Shown: piece after piece, positions 7,701-15,953 of the stretch
Position numbering within the stretch: the first letter of the stretch is position 1
Layout of the letters: each line of letters opens with the position of its first letter
From: Polaromonas sp.
Lineage (GTDB): Bacteria; Pseudomonadota; Gammaproteobacteria; Burkholderiales; Burkholderiaceae_C
Direction: 5' to 3'
Assembly: GCA_025363315.1 (NCBI GenBank)
Contig: JANYED010000011.1
Span: forward strand, 1-32,383
DNA: 32,383 bases
The notes under the pieces: generated by a model
The model's input: the letters and a program-made list of their open reading frames with translations, nothing else
What the model was told of the DNA's origin: nothing
Databases searched by the model: none
Translations under genes and position numbers: made by a program

Positions 7701-8414
7701 ATGAAATCACTAGCATTTTTCGCGCTCAGCGCCATTGCCACCGCAGCCATGGCTGCAGGCCCTGTCAGCCCCGCCAAAATCACCATTGAAGCGGGTGCCA
7801 ACTCGATCCAGACTGCATCGTTCACCAACGTAACGGTAAAAAACCAGTCAAACACTGGCAACACCGCCATGCAAAACGTTTCCAGTAACGCCGGCATGAT
7901 CACCATCAAAGGCAATTCGACGCAAACGACTGTGGCCACGGGCGGCTCGATGAGCAATGAATCAGTTGGCAAAGACGATTTTGCAAACCAGAATGTCTCA
8001 TCGAACGCTGGCAATGTGACGATTGGCAAAGGCGCCAATTCAGTGCAGTACACCAGCATGACCAACTCTAACGTCAATAACAAGGCGTCTGGTGGCGATG
8101 CAACTGCACTGCAAAACCTGGCCAGCAACAATGGCGATGGCATCAGCATCACCGGTACGTCAAGCCAATACGTCGGGCTGAAAGACACGACCGTGTCCAA
8201 CAGTGCTTCTGGCAGCTTTGCCCGAGCCACACAAAACCTGTCGTCCAACTTTGGCGACGTAGCGGTGGCTGGCTATTCCAGCCAAACGACCTACGTGACC
8301 GGCGGCTCAATCACCAACCTGGCCAATGGTGCCCGCAGCCACGCGATTCAGAACATTGCGTCTAACGACGCATGCGATGAGCCACGTGACCCATGCCCTG
8401 ACTGCCGTCGTTAA
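7701..8414 (+). CDS. Curlin-like repeat fibre subunit, exported
   Basis: A 237-residue protein starting at ATG 7701, chosen because AAGGAAA lies just upstream and a clean signal peptide follows (1-18, ending AMA). The mature part is five tandem repeats of about 40 residues. Each has an S-x-Q element (Gln37, 75, 116, 156, 195) and a QN-x-x-SN element (58, 97, 138, 178, 217), with spacing of 38-41 residues. Regular Gln/Asn/Ser positions are the hallmark of curlin-type beta-solenoid amyloids (CsgA/CsgB, HfaA-like), although the spacing is about twice the classic ~22-residue curlin repeat. It ends in an odd charged tail with three cysteines (CDEPRDPCPDCRR). It is first in an operon with a CsgG-like exporter, supporting secretion as a surface fibre. 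Function is inferred from repeat pattern and context. Confidence 0.75.
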   Translation: MKSLAFFALSAIATAAMAAGPVSPAKITIEAGANSIQTASFTNVTVKNQSNTGNTAMQNVSSNAGMITIKGNSTQTTVATGGSMSNESVGKDDFANQNVSSNAGNVTIGKGANSVQYTSMTNSNVNNKASGGDATALQNLASNNGDGISITGTSSQYVGLKDTTVSNSASGSFARATQNLSSNFGDVAVAGYSSQTTYVTGGSITNLANGARSHAIQNIASNDACDEPRDPCPDCRR

Positions 8415-8437
8415 TAAATCCTGGCAGAGAACTGTTT

Positions 8438-8492
8438 AAAAAAAGGGTCAGCTCACTTTGTCAGAGGCAAAGCGGACTGACTCCTTTTTTTT
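8438..8492 (+). terminator. Terminator/attenuator after the fibre gene
   Basis: A-rich arm AAAAAAAGG-GTCAG (8438-8451) pairs with CTGACTCC followed by eight T (8477-8492), with an inner CTTTG/CAAAG stem. It is a good intrinsic terminator shape placed between the fibre gene and the exporter genes. It would let the fibre subunit be made in excess over the downstream proteins. Confidence 0.7.
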
Positions 8493-8514
8493 GTTATCAC
8501 CAAGGAGACCCATC

Positions 8515-8946
8515 ATGTTGCTACCCTGCCGCTTACGTTACCTACCTCGCATACTCAGCTTGTGCGCGGTGCTGGTCGGCCCGTTTGCCGCCGCACAAAA
8601 CGCGCCTGGCGAGGACCCAGTTCGCATTGATTCCAAAGTTGTGATTCAGGGCCTGCCCTTTGGCACGGCACCGCGCTCGGGTTACGTCAACCCGTCGGCC
8701 GACATGCCCGCCTGGCAAAAGGCGCGCATTGCCCGTTACGAAGCCAAAGCTTTTTCTGGCAACCGCGGCGACATCCTGACTGAAAAAGACGTGATCAATT
8801 CTGTCAACACCAATGCGTCGAGCACCGTTTGTACCCAGTCGATTGGCAGCGTCAACGTCGCCCCCGGCATCAACCCCGGCGCGGGCTTCAAGCCAGCGCC
8901 GCAAGTGGTGGTGCTGCGCGGGGATTTGGTCAATATCTGCAATTGA
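8515..8946 (+). CDS. Small exported protein of the curli-like operon, unknown function
   Basis: A 143-residue protein from ATG 8515, preceded by the strong ribosome site AAGGAGA. An N-terminal signal peptide ends near FAAAQ (about residue 27). The mature part has no family I recognise. It contains IDSKVVIQGLPFG, a PSADMPAWQKARIARYE segment, a stretch VNTNASSTVCTQSIGSVNV rich in Asn, Ser and Thr, and ends VVVLRGDLVNICN. Two cysteines (in STVC and NIC) could form a disulphide. The Ser/Asn/Gln-rich part is mildly reminiscent of a curlin-like strand, so a nucleator, minor subunit or periplasmic chaperone role is possible by position between fibre and CsgG-like genes. This is inference from context only. 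Confidence 0.6.
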   Translation: MLLPCRLRYLPRILSLCAVLVGPFAAAQNAPGEDPVRIDSKVVIQGLPFGTAPRSGYVNPSADMPAWQKARIARYEAKAFSGNRGDILTEKDVINSVNTNASSTVCTQSIGSVNVAPGINPGAGFKPAPQVVVLRGDLVNICN

Positions 8947-9056
8947 ACGCGCAGCCTGACTTGACGCGACGCTCACCACCCAGGTCACACCGTCTGCCCA
9001 CCCTCTGCTAAACGCCTTTGCCTGAAACCAGCGATTCCGCCCAAAAAGAGACCATC

Positions 9057-10889
9057 ATGAAAACTAGCCCCGCTCTTCACACCGGCAGTGCGCTGCAACG
9101 CATGGTTTCAGCCTGCTGTCTGATGACTCTGTTGCTTGGCTCGCTGGCATTATCAGGTTGTGCCGTGCCCATGGATCCGCGCAAGGACGCACAGTTTCAG
9201 TCCTACGCGTACAGCACCAATCGGCCAGTTGTACGGCCCACCCGATCGCTGTCCAGCTTTTCTGAATCGCTGATGTGCATGGACCGCATGCTGCGCGAAT
9301 CACAATTGCCCACAACCCTGATTACCAGTAAAAGTATTCCGGACTTTTCAAGCAAAGTACCCGTAGCTGCTAAGGACATGGTTATCACTGCGCTGTCGCA
9401 AATGTCGCGGGTGAGTCATGCTTTTCGTTATGTTGACTACGAGGTTGACATTGCCCGACAAGACACGGTACAAAACCTGACAACCATTCTGCTCAACAAC
9501 AACCAGATGCAACTGCAGCGCCCTGCCCTGTATGTGTCTGGAGCCATCGCCTACGTTGACCAGAACGTTATCAACAACCGCTACGACGTGGGCACTTCAG
9601 CGGCACGCCTTGACACCGGCTACAGCCAGAGCCGCAACGCAACGGTTATCGGGCTGGAAATGCATTTGGGCGATTTCAGGACCCGCACGCTGATCCCTGG
9701 CATGGACTCAGCCAACGAGGTCATCATTGGCGGGTCTGGCCAGGGCCTGGATCTGGCCGGCCGCATCGGCAGCTACGGCGTGAAGTTCAACGTCGGCCGC
9801 GACTATTCGTTGGGTGCAGGCGGCGCACTGCGCACGCTGATTGACCTGGCGCTGATTGAAATGATCGGCAAATGGGCGCGGGTGCCGTATTGGCAATGTT
9901 TGACGCTGGACCAAACCCATCCCGACTTTCAACGCCAGATGCGTGACTGGTTTGACGAGGGCTCACCGCTGGTGCAAAACAAACTGGTGCAGCGTTCACT
10001 GGTCACGCAAGGCTACATGAGCGCAGATGACGTGGGCTTGGGCGAGCGCAGCCGAGAGTTTGTCGCGGCGCTGGGCCGGTTTCAGGCCGACACCGGCATG
10101 GTAGTGACGGGCGTGGTCGACTTTGCGACCTACGAGCGGGCGCTGCGAAACTTTGCATCGACCGACAACGACGGCAACCTGGTGCAGGTAGGCTGGTCGT
10201 CAAAAGCTGGCGGAGCAACCGCGATAGGCACGACCCAGACGCTGGCTGGAAGCAGCCAGCCCATTGCCGTGCTGGGCGCGGCGCCGGTGGCCAGACGGAT
10301 TGACATGCAGATCGAAAATGCACTGGTAGGCCGAAAAGCGTTTGAAGTTGGCGAACAAGTATTTTTATCGGCTTCGCTGTCAAGAGCGTCTTACCTGTAC
10401 TGCTTTTTGCATGAAGCCAGCGGCACGGTGATGCGCTTGCTGCCAAATCCGACGAACCCCAGTGCGCTGATTTCTGCAAACCAGGCGATACGAATCCCCG
10501 ACTGGATGAGCCCGACACCAGGTTTCATCATGGACGCCACGGCGCCCGGCAATGAACAAGTCGGCTGCTTTGCCACCAACGATGACGTCACCGCTAAATT
10601 GCCGCAAATTTTGAGCGCAACGGCGCTGACCACATTGCCGGGCACACCCAATCTGAACACGATAGAAGATGCCTTCAAAGCACTTGGCAACCCCGGTGGC
10701 TACAGCACTGCTCGCGTGCAGTGGACAGTCGATGCCAAGCTGGTGGCAGGCACACAGGCAGGCCCACCTGCACCCGCTGCTGCACCCGCTGCTGTAAGAA
10801 CGCCATCGGCAATACCCGCCAAAACGCCAGCGCCCAAGACACCTGTGCCCAATGTTGCGCCCAAAGCAGCGCCCGCGCCAAACCGGTAG
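9057..10889 (+). CDS. CsgG/HfaB-like outer-membrane lipoprotein with extra domains
   Basis: A 610-residue lipoprotein from ATG 9057 (purine-rich AAAAAGAG upstream). The signal ends in the lipobox LSGC with Cys35. Residues about 50-285 resemble the CsgG/HfaB pore-forming family (YVSGAIAYVDQNV, RNATVIGLEMHLGDFRTRTL, TLIDLALIEMIGKW). CsgG oligomers form the outer-membrane channel that exports curlin subunits. About 305-365 looks like a peptidoglycan-binding helical repeat (FVAALGRFQADTGMVVTGVVD). About 420-515 resembles DUF4384 (VGEQVFLSASLSRASYLYCF, MRLLPNP). The tail (565-610) is Pro/Ala-rich, like a flexible wall-spanning linker. The plan suggests one protein that both forms the export pore and grips the cell wall. 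Family calls are from memory and pattern; the CsgG assignment is the firmest. Confidence 0.72.
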   Translation: MKTSPALHTGSALQRMVSACCLMTLLLGSLALSGCAVPMDPRKDAQFQSYAYSTNRPVVRPTRSLSSFSESLMCMDRMLRESQLPTTLITSKSIPDFSSKVPVAAKDMVITALSQMSRVSHAFRYVDYEVDIARQDTVQNLTTILLNNNQMQLQRPALYVSGAIAYVDQNVINNRYDVGTSAARLDTGYSQSRNATVIGLEMHLGDFRTRTLIPGMDSANEVIIGGSGQGLDLAGRIGSYGVKFNVGRDYSLGAGGALRTLIDLALIEMIGKWARVPYWQCLTLDQTHPDFQRQMRDWFDEGSPLVQNKLVQRSLVTQGYMSADDVGLGERSREFVAALGRFQADTGMVVTGVVDFATYERALRNFASTDNDGNLVQVGWSSKAGGATAIGTTQTLAGSSQPIAVLGAAPVARRIDMQIENALVGRKAFEVGEQVFLSASLSRASYLYCFLHEASGTVMRLLPNPTNPSALISANQAIRIPDWMSPTPGFIMDATAPGNEQVGCFATNDDVTAKLPQILSATALTTLPGTPNLNTIEDAFKALGNPGGYSTARVQWTVDAKLVAGTQAGPPAPAAAPAAVRTPSAIPAKTPAPKTPVPNVAPKAAPAPNR

Positions 10890-10916
10890 CATTTTTAAAG
10901 TGGCCGCAGGGTATTC

Positions 10917-12260
10917 ATGGTGTCGTACAAAATCGCCCACTCGACCCTGCCAGTAGCGGCGGCAAGGCTTGCGGAATTGCTGGCTGCGCTGCTCAGCCCT
11001 GTCCTGACACTGTCTGCGCCGCCTGCTGTGGCTGGCGCACGCAGCCTGGCTGCAGAGCCGATCAGCGGCCCGGACTATGCTGCACCGCCGATTCAGATTC
11101 AAACGCCTGCGGCCAGCACAGGCAGCCGAAAAATCCGGTCGCAGCCCGCGCCAGCGGGGCCGATCACGCTGAAAAGTTCAAATCGGCTTTCACTACCCGA
11201 ACTGGGAGCAGCGGCCTGCGCGCCAGATCCGCTGCGGGCGTCCAGCCCGAGCGGTGCAGGCGCTGCCAGTCAGGTTGAGCGCCTTCGGCAAACAGCGTCT
11301 GGCAAGGTAGCGCCAGAAAATCAACAATTGCCCGCCCTGCGTCAGCAGCAATTGCAAGCCAACGCAGCGTGGCAAATGGGGCTGCTCACCCTGCACGGTA
11401 TATGCACCGTGCTTAACACTGCTGACGCCGCTGCCTGGTTTGAGCGTGCCCAGCAACTGGGCGAGCCGCTTGCGCCAGCCGGGCTGGCGTGGTGCGAAAT
11501 TGAAGGCTGTAAGACCGCTGCCAATCCTGCTGCCGCCAGAATGTGGCTTGAGCTTTTGCGCAGCGTTGATGCGCCGCGCGCGCTATACCTGCAGTGGCTG
11601 ATGCAGTCGCGTCTGTCGCCAGTGGCACTTGCGCAGCCCGGCGTTGGTGCCGCCAGCGCTGCGAAGGCCCCGGTGCAAAACCGGCAGATGCTGACCAGCG
11701 CGGCGCAGCAGGGCGATACCAACGCAAAAATTGAACTGGGCCTGGACAGCGTCTTGCTAGAAGACTTGCCAGCAGCGCTGGCTTTTTTCAGGAGCGCAGC
11801 TGGGCGGTCTGCGGCAGCCAGCGTGAACGCTGACGTGATTGCCCAGCGGATCAAAGACGCAAAACGAACGCCACCCCCCGTCAGCGCAGGCCGCACTGGC
11901 AACGGTATCGCCGTTAAATCGCAGTCTGCTGCCGACAACCTGGCGCAAGCGCAGCGCTACCACCGAGGTCAAGGCGTGCCCGCCAACTACACCGAGGCGA
12001 TTCGCTTGTACCAGCTGGCACAAAACCAGGGCGATGCAGTCGCCAAAAAAATGCTGGAGTTGATCTTTTCACGCCCGGCACCAGACGGCAACATTGATCT
12101 GGCGTGGATGCAACAGCTTGCGCAGGTCGACGTCAGCAGCCCTTCGCCCACGATTGATCAGGGCAACACAAAACAGCAATTAAAACGCGAACCCACACCG
12201 CTGTTTGACCTGGTTCCCGTGAAATGGCGGCGCTACGCCCTGCCCACCATCGGCTCGTGA
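10917..12260 (+). CDS. Sel1/TPR-repeat exported protein of the curli-like operon
   Basis: A 447-residue protein 27 bases after the CsgG-like gene, so likely the last gene of that operon. The N-terminus is hydrophobic (about 8-40) and probably an export signal, followed by an Ala/Pro/Ser-rich linker. Helical Sel1-type repeats follow: LLTLHGICTVLNTADAAAWF, NAKIELGLDSVLLEDLPAAL, and the clearest, AQRYHRGQGVPANYTEAI then RLYQLAQNQGDAVAKKM. Such solenoids act as protein-interaction scaffolds. In this context an assembly factor or periplasmic scaffold for fibre export is plausible but unproven. The ribosome site is weak (GCAGGG), consistent with translation coupled to the upstream gene. Confidence 0.65.
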   Translation: MVSYKIAHSTLPVAAARLAELLAALLSPVLTLSAPPAVAGARSLAAEPISGPDYAAPPIQIQTPAASTGSRKIRSQPAPAGPITLKSSNRLSLPELGAAACAPDPLRASSPSGAGAASQVERLRQTASGKVAPENQQLPALRQQQLQANAAWQMGLLTLHGICTVLNTADAAAWFERAQQLGEPLAPAGLAWCEIEGCKTAANPAAARMWLELLRSVDAPRALYLQWLMQSRLSPVALAQPGVGAASAAKAPVQNRQMLTSAAQQGDTNAKIELGLDSVLLEDLPAALAFFRSAAGRSAAASVNADVIAQRIKDAKRTPPPVSAGRTGNGIAVKSQSAADNLAQAQRYHRGQGVPANYTEAIRLYQLAQNQGDAVAKKMLELIFSRPAPDGNIDLAWMQQLAQVDVSSPSPTIDQGNTKQQLKREPTPLFDLVPVKWRRYALPTIGS

Positions 12261-12339
12261 AGTTGCAAGCACCATGCGTCAAATCACACTTTGTATAAAC
12301 CCATAAATGATGACGCACCACTACGAGGAGATTTCAAAA

Positions 12340-13521
12340 ATGCTGTCCGCTCATAACCTTTACAAAACCAGCCCCGCACAATGGGCTGATCAGGCCGTGA
12401 GCAGCGCGCCAGAGCCTGCATTAAACCCCGTAACGGCCAGCAACTGGTATTCAGACTTTGCGTTTGCCGGTATCCTGGGCCGTGAGCTCGCCCAGCCCTT
12501 GTCGGACATGCAGTCGGTGCTGCAGCAGATCCAGCGCGGCGATCTTTTGGGCGAAGCAGACGTCCGGCGGCTTACGGCTGGCATCCAATGCGCGCGGACG
12601 CTGGCCATGCAGAGCCAGCAAATTTCCAGGCTGGCGTGCGGGCGCTTGCACCAGACGCATGAAAAGCTCAAACTTGACCACATGGTGATGGCGTCCCTGC
12701 ACGAGCGGGCGCAGGTGTTTCGCACCGAGACGATAGACGTTTTTCAGCGGCTCCGGCCGGTAGAAGTCATTGTTGATGCGAGCTTGCTGCACAGCCTGCT
12801 GGATGCCGCGCTGGATTGGGCCACAGGGTTGGGCCGCAAATTAACCGTGACGCTGGATGTGAAAAATTGGCCAGAGCATGGGCTGCTGATGTTCAAAACC
12901 GGCCACAGCATCGCCGATAAAACACACCAACCCGACCAGGTTGCATTTGACAACAACCCATCCGGCGATACCGTCAGGTGGTATCTCGTCAACGAGATAT
13001 CGCACGCCATGGGTTTGACGGTAGAGCGCATCAGCTCGGCCAACGAGACTTGTCTGTTGCTGGAGTTCCCCCGCACGGTGACGCGGCTAGACGGGCTGAC
13101 GGCCGTGGAGGTAGACACCGGATGCGACTCGTTGTTCAGTGAATCAAAGCCCATGGCAGGCACGCGCCTGCTGCTGATCAGCAACGATGCGCGACTGCAA
13201 GGTGAGATTCAGGCCATCTGCAAACGGTGCCGCCTGGTGCTGGACTGTGTGAGCAATGCAAGCCACGCTGTGCGGTTTTGTGAGCTGGACTTTCCGACAC
13301 TGGTTGTCATTGACCAGAACATGCGTGACCATGTTTTTAACGAGCTGTACCGTGACCTGCGCAACACCGACCCGAACTTTCCATTCATAGAAATTGCCGC
13401 GACGCCTAACACCCTGGAAATGGCTGGCTGGACGTCTGACAGCATGTCCCGGCTCAGCCAGGACGCGCTGCAAACCCATCTGGTCACTTTTGTGGCGACG
13501 GAGCTGTCAAAGGTGATGTGA
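12340..13521 (+). CDS. Degenerate histidine kinase/receiver fusion (pseudokinase)
   Basis: A 393-residue protein from ATG 12340, chosen because GAGGAG lies nine bases upstream; an in-frame ATG at 12307 has no ribosome site. The layout is that of a hybrid kinase with no membrane segment. Residues 41-60 align with an H-box, but GRELAQPL has Arg48 where kinases have the phospho-acceptor His. The region 145-245 resembles an ATPase domain (LLHSLLDAALDWA, then VNEISHAMGLTVERISSAN) lacking the Asn of the N box and the glycine-rich G boxes. Residues 276-390 resemble a receiver: Asp325 (LVVIDQNM) is kept, but the acidic pair is reduced to SNDAR and the conserved Lys is not evident. It probably acts by binding rather than catalysis. 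Its place next to the curli-like operon suggests a regulatory role. Confidence 0.6.
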   Translation: MLSAHNLYKTSPAQWADQAVSSAPEPALNPVTASNWYSDFAFAGILGRELAQPLSDMQSVLQQIQRGDLLGEADVRRLTAGIQCARTLAMQSQQISRLACGRLHQTHEKLKLDHMVMASLHERAQVFRTETIDVFQRLRPVEVIVDASLLHSLLDAALDWATGLGRKLTVTLDVKNWPEHGLLMFKTGHSIADKTHQPDQVAFDNNPSGDTVRWYLVNEISHAMGLTVERISSANETCLLLEFPRTVTRLDGLTAVEVDTGCDSLFSESKPMAGTRLLLISNDARLQGEIQAICKRCRLVLDCVSNASHAVRFCELDFPTLVVIDQNMRDHVFNELYRDLRNTDPNFPFIEIAATPNTLEMAGWTSDSMSRLSQDALQTHLVTFVATELSKVM

Positions 13522-13540
13522 CGCATCGCCCAGACACCAC

Positions 13541-13594
13541 GCTATTAAATAAGAAGCTGCTCGCGCTCGATTTTATTGGGCTGCAGGCTTTTTT
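13541..13594 (+). repeat. Dispersed ~55-bp repeat, intergenic copy
   Basis: GCTATTAAATAAGAAGCTGC, TCGCGCTCGATTTTATTGGG and CTGCAGGCTTTTTT match the family in order. It lies just downstream of the pseudokinase stop and upstream of a membrane-protein gene. Confidence 0.8.
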
Positions 13595-13612
13595 CCCGCC
13601 TGGCTTGAAATT

Positions 13613-14152
13613 TTGCTGACAAATCACCATTTGGCAAAGGTGAATCGTTTCAAAATAATCCTGCGCAACCTGTTGCTGGCGCCCGTTTTGCTGGTGCTGC
13701 TGTTTGAAGAATGGGGCTGGGAGCCGCTGGCGCGCGTATTTGCCAAGCTGGCTAAATTGCCGTTTTGGGCCCGGCTAGAGGGCTTCATAAGCGGCCTGCC
13801 GCCCTGGGCTGCGCTGCTGGCGTTTGGGGTGCCTGTGGCCTCGCTGGTACCCGTCAAGCTGCTGGCTCTGTACCTGTTTAGTCAAGGGCATCCAGCCATT
13901 GGCTTGGGGTTGATCATTGCGGCCAAAGTGACCGGCACGGCGATTGCCGCGCGGCTTTTTCAACTGACCCAGCCAGCGCTGATGCGACTGACCTGGTTTG
14001 CCCGCATTTACACCCCATGGAAGGCTTGGAAAGACCGAGTGCTGGCGCAAGTGCGCAGCTCAGCGCTTTGGCGTGCGGTGCGCAGCGTCAAAGCCCAGAT
14101 CGGCAGCATGGCCCAAAAACTCTGGGCCAGCGTCAAGGGCAAACCGTTTTGA
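13613..14152 (+). CDS. Conserved hypothetical inner-membrane protein
   Basis: Up to 179 residues; I recognise no family. Hydrophobic segments lie at about 15-30 (IILRNLLLAPVLLVLLF), 62-88 (PPWAALLAFGVPVASLVPVK) and 93-113 (AIGLGLIIAAKVTGTAIAA). The C-terminal third is strongly basic and probably cytoplasmic (KAWKDRVLAQVRSSALWRAV). The start is uncertain: the frame opens at TTG 13613, with further candidates TTG 13631 and GTG 13640, none with a clear ribosome site. It follows an intergenic repeat and precedes serA by 39 bases. Codon use looks like its neighbours. No functional inference is made beyond membrane location. Confidence 0.6.
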   Translation: MLTNHHLAKVNRFKIILRNLLLAPVLLVLLFEEWGWEPLARVFAKLAKLPFWARLEGFISGLPPWAALLAFGVPVASLVPVKLLALYLFSQGHPAIGLGLIIAAKVTGTAIAARLFQLTQPALMRLTWFARIYTPWKAWKDRVLAQVRSSALWRAVRSVKAQIGSMAQKLWASVKGKPF

Positions 14153-14191
14153 GCGGCTTGAACCACCGCCGTATGACTGATACTTGAGCGC

Positions 14192-15421
14192 ATGACCAAA
14201 ACCTCACTCGACAAAGCCCACATCAAGTTCCTGCTGCTGGAGGGTATCCACCCTTCTGCTGTCAAAGTACTGACAGCTGCGGGCTACAGCAACATTGAAA
14301 GCATTAGCGGCGCGCTCGAGGGCGATGCGCTGCTGGCCAAAATCGCTGACGCGCACTTTATTGGCATTCGCTCGCGCACACAGCTCACCGCCGATGTCTT
14401 TGCACATGCGCACAAGCTGTCTGCCGTTGGCTGCTTTTGCATTGGCACCAACCAGGTTAATCTGGATGCAGCGCGTGAGCTCGGGGTGGCGGTCTTTAAT
14501 GCACCATACTCAAACACCCGTTCAGTGGCCGAGCTGGTGCTGGCCGAAGCGATTTTGCTGCTGCGCGGCGTGCCTGAAAAAAGCGCCGTGGCGCACCGTG
14601 GCGGCTGGCTTAAATCCGCCGACAACTCGTTTGAAATTCGCGGCAAGACGCTGGGAATTGTGGGTTACGGCTCGATTGGCACGCAACTGTCGGTGCTGGC
14701 CGAGGGCCTGGGCATGCAGGTGGTGTTTTATGACGTGGTGACCAAGCTGGCGCTCGGCAATGCAAAACAGATTTCGGAGCTGAACGATTTGCTGGCGATG
14801 TCGGATGTGGTCAGCCTGCATGTGCCCGAGCTGCCCAGTACCCAGTGGATGATGGGCGCGGCGCAAATTGCCGCGATGAAGCGCCGCAGCGTGCTGATCA
14901 ACGCATCGCGCGGGACGGTGGTAGAAATTGATCCGCTGGCCGACGCGTTGAAAGCCAAACACCTGCTGGGCGCGGCAATTGACGTGTTCCCGCTGGAGCC
15001 AAGCAGCAACAAGGAAGCGTTTGAGTCGCCCCTGCGCGGGCTGGACAACGTGATTTTGACGCCCCACGTGGGCGGCTCAACCATCGAGGCGCAAGAAAAT
15101 ATCGGCATTGAAGTGGCGGAAAAACTGGCCAAGTACTCGGACAACGGCACATCGACCTCGTCGGTCAACTTCCCCGAGGTAGCCCTGCCCGCTCACCCCG
15201 GCATGCACCGGCTGCTGCACATCCACCGCAACGTGCCCGGTGTGCTGCAGCAAATCAACACCGTGTTTGGCGCCAACCACATCAACATTGCGTCGCAGTA
15301 CCTGCAAACGCACGGCGACATTGGTTATGTGGTGATTGACATTGACGCTGCACATTCTGATGTGGCGCTGGCCAAACTGGCTGATGTGGCGGGGACAATT
15401 CGCAGCCGGGTGCTGTTTTAG
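14192..15421 (+). CDS. serA: D-3-phosphoglycerate dehydrogenase
   Basis: A 409-residue enzyme matching the E. coli-type SerA length. It oxidises 3-phosphoglycerate to 3-phosphohydroxypyruvate with NAD, the first step of serine synthesis, in the cytoplasm. Visible motifs: substrate-domain GIRSRTQLTADVF, the Rossmann nucleotide loop GYGSIG (158-163), the catalytic arginine in NASRGTVV (Arg240), Glu269 in DVFPLEP, and catalytic His292 in PHVGGST. The C-terminal ACT domain (about 335-409, beginning GMHRLLHIHRNVPGVL) is where serine normally binds as feedback inhibitor. The N-terminal FLLLEGIHPSAV matches the family, supporting ATG 14192. A second serA-like paralogue elsewhere cannot be excluded. 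Confidence 0.93.
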   Translation: MTKTSLDKAHIKFLLLEGIHPSAVKVLTAAGYSNIESISGALEGDALLAKIADAHFIGIRSRTQLTADVFAHAHKLSAVGCFCIGTNQVNLDAARELGVAVFNAPYSNTRSVAELVLAEAILLLRGVPEKSAVAHRGGWLKSADNSFEIRGKTLGIVGYGSIGTQLSVLAEGLGMQVVFYDVVTKLALGNAKQISELNDLLAMSDVVSLHVPELPSTQWMMGAAQIAAMKRRSVLINASRGTVVEIDPLADALKAKHLLGAAIDVFPLEPSSNKEAFESPLRGLDNVILTPHVGGSTIEAQENIGIEVAEKLAKYSDNGTSTSSVNFPEVALPAHPGMHRLLHIHRNVPGVLQQINTVFGANHINIASQYLQTHGDIGYVVIDIDAAHSDVALAKLADVAGTIRSRVLF

Positions 15422-15953
15422 CCGTTCTGACGATGGGTCATGGCCGGTTGGTCCATCAGCCTGCCGTCACGGCTCAGTCAGCCTAGGCGCAACCAGCGCT
15501 TGAGAAAATTGGGTTACGGCGAGGCCATCGACCGGGTAAGGTCATCGACCATGGTTATTCGAGCCTTGCCATTGCGCAAGGCGCTGCTTTGTGTACGCCA
15601 GTGCCAGCGGCCGATCGCGCAGCACTGCCCGCCGTTCATCCGACACACTGTATGTGCCCTGCTTGATGGACATATCCTTGGGCCAAGCTGAACCACCGGC
15701 AACGAAAAGTGATGTGCCAGCAAAAGTTGAAGATCTCGCCGGTGAATGTTCTAGCCAGCGCCGTATGTTGGCAAACGGTGCAAGGGTGTTCGCAAGCTCA
15801 AGCGTCAAGGTACGGCCGCGACGTGCCGCCAAACGAACTACCAACACCTAGGCAAGGCATTGGCGGCGGACGAAACGGCGCAACAACCTACAGCCAGCCA
15901 GCGCCAAAAATGCGCCAATAAAGGCTTCACTTACCACCCAGGAAACCAACGCC
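15422..15953. other. 530-bp stretch without a confident gene
   Basis: Frames of 70-100 codons exist on both strands but none resembles a family I know. Their composition (Arg-rich, many rare turns) looks like chance translation. A minus-strand frame at 15542-15847 contains DMSIKQGTYSVSDERRA, which might be a remnant of a gene start, but nothing further supports it. The dps promoter must lie near the right end; a ribosome site CCAGGAAA is seen just before the dps ATG. Confidence 0.5.

Noticed and set aside
7701-8414. A CRISPR-like or DNA-level tandem repeat in the fibre gene
   Set aside because: The periodicity is at protein level only; the DNA units have diverged and vary in length, and there are no conserved spacers.
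10380-11102. A 240-codon minus-strand open frame across the end of the CsgG-like gene
   Set aside because: It is antisense to a recognisable gene and the start of the next, its translation is Arg/Cys-rich without family resemblance, and it has no ribosome site; a shadow frame of GC-rich coding DNA.
15542-15847. A 101-codon minus-strand frame in the gap before dps
   Set aside because: No recognisable domain, no ribosome site and unusual composition; kept only as a possible remnant in the gap entry.
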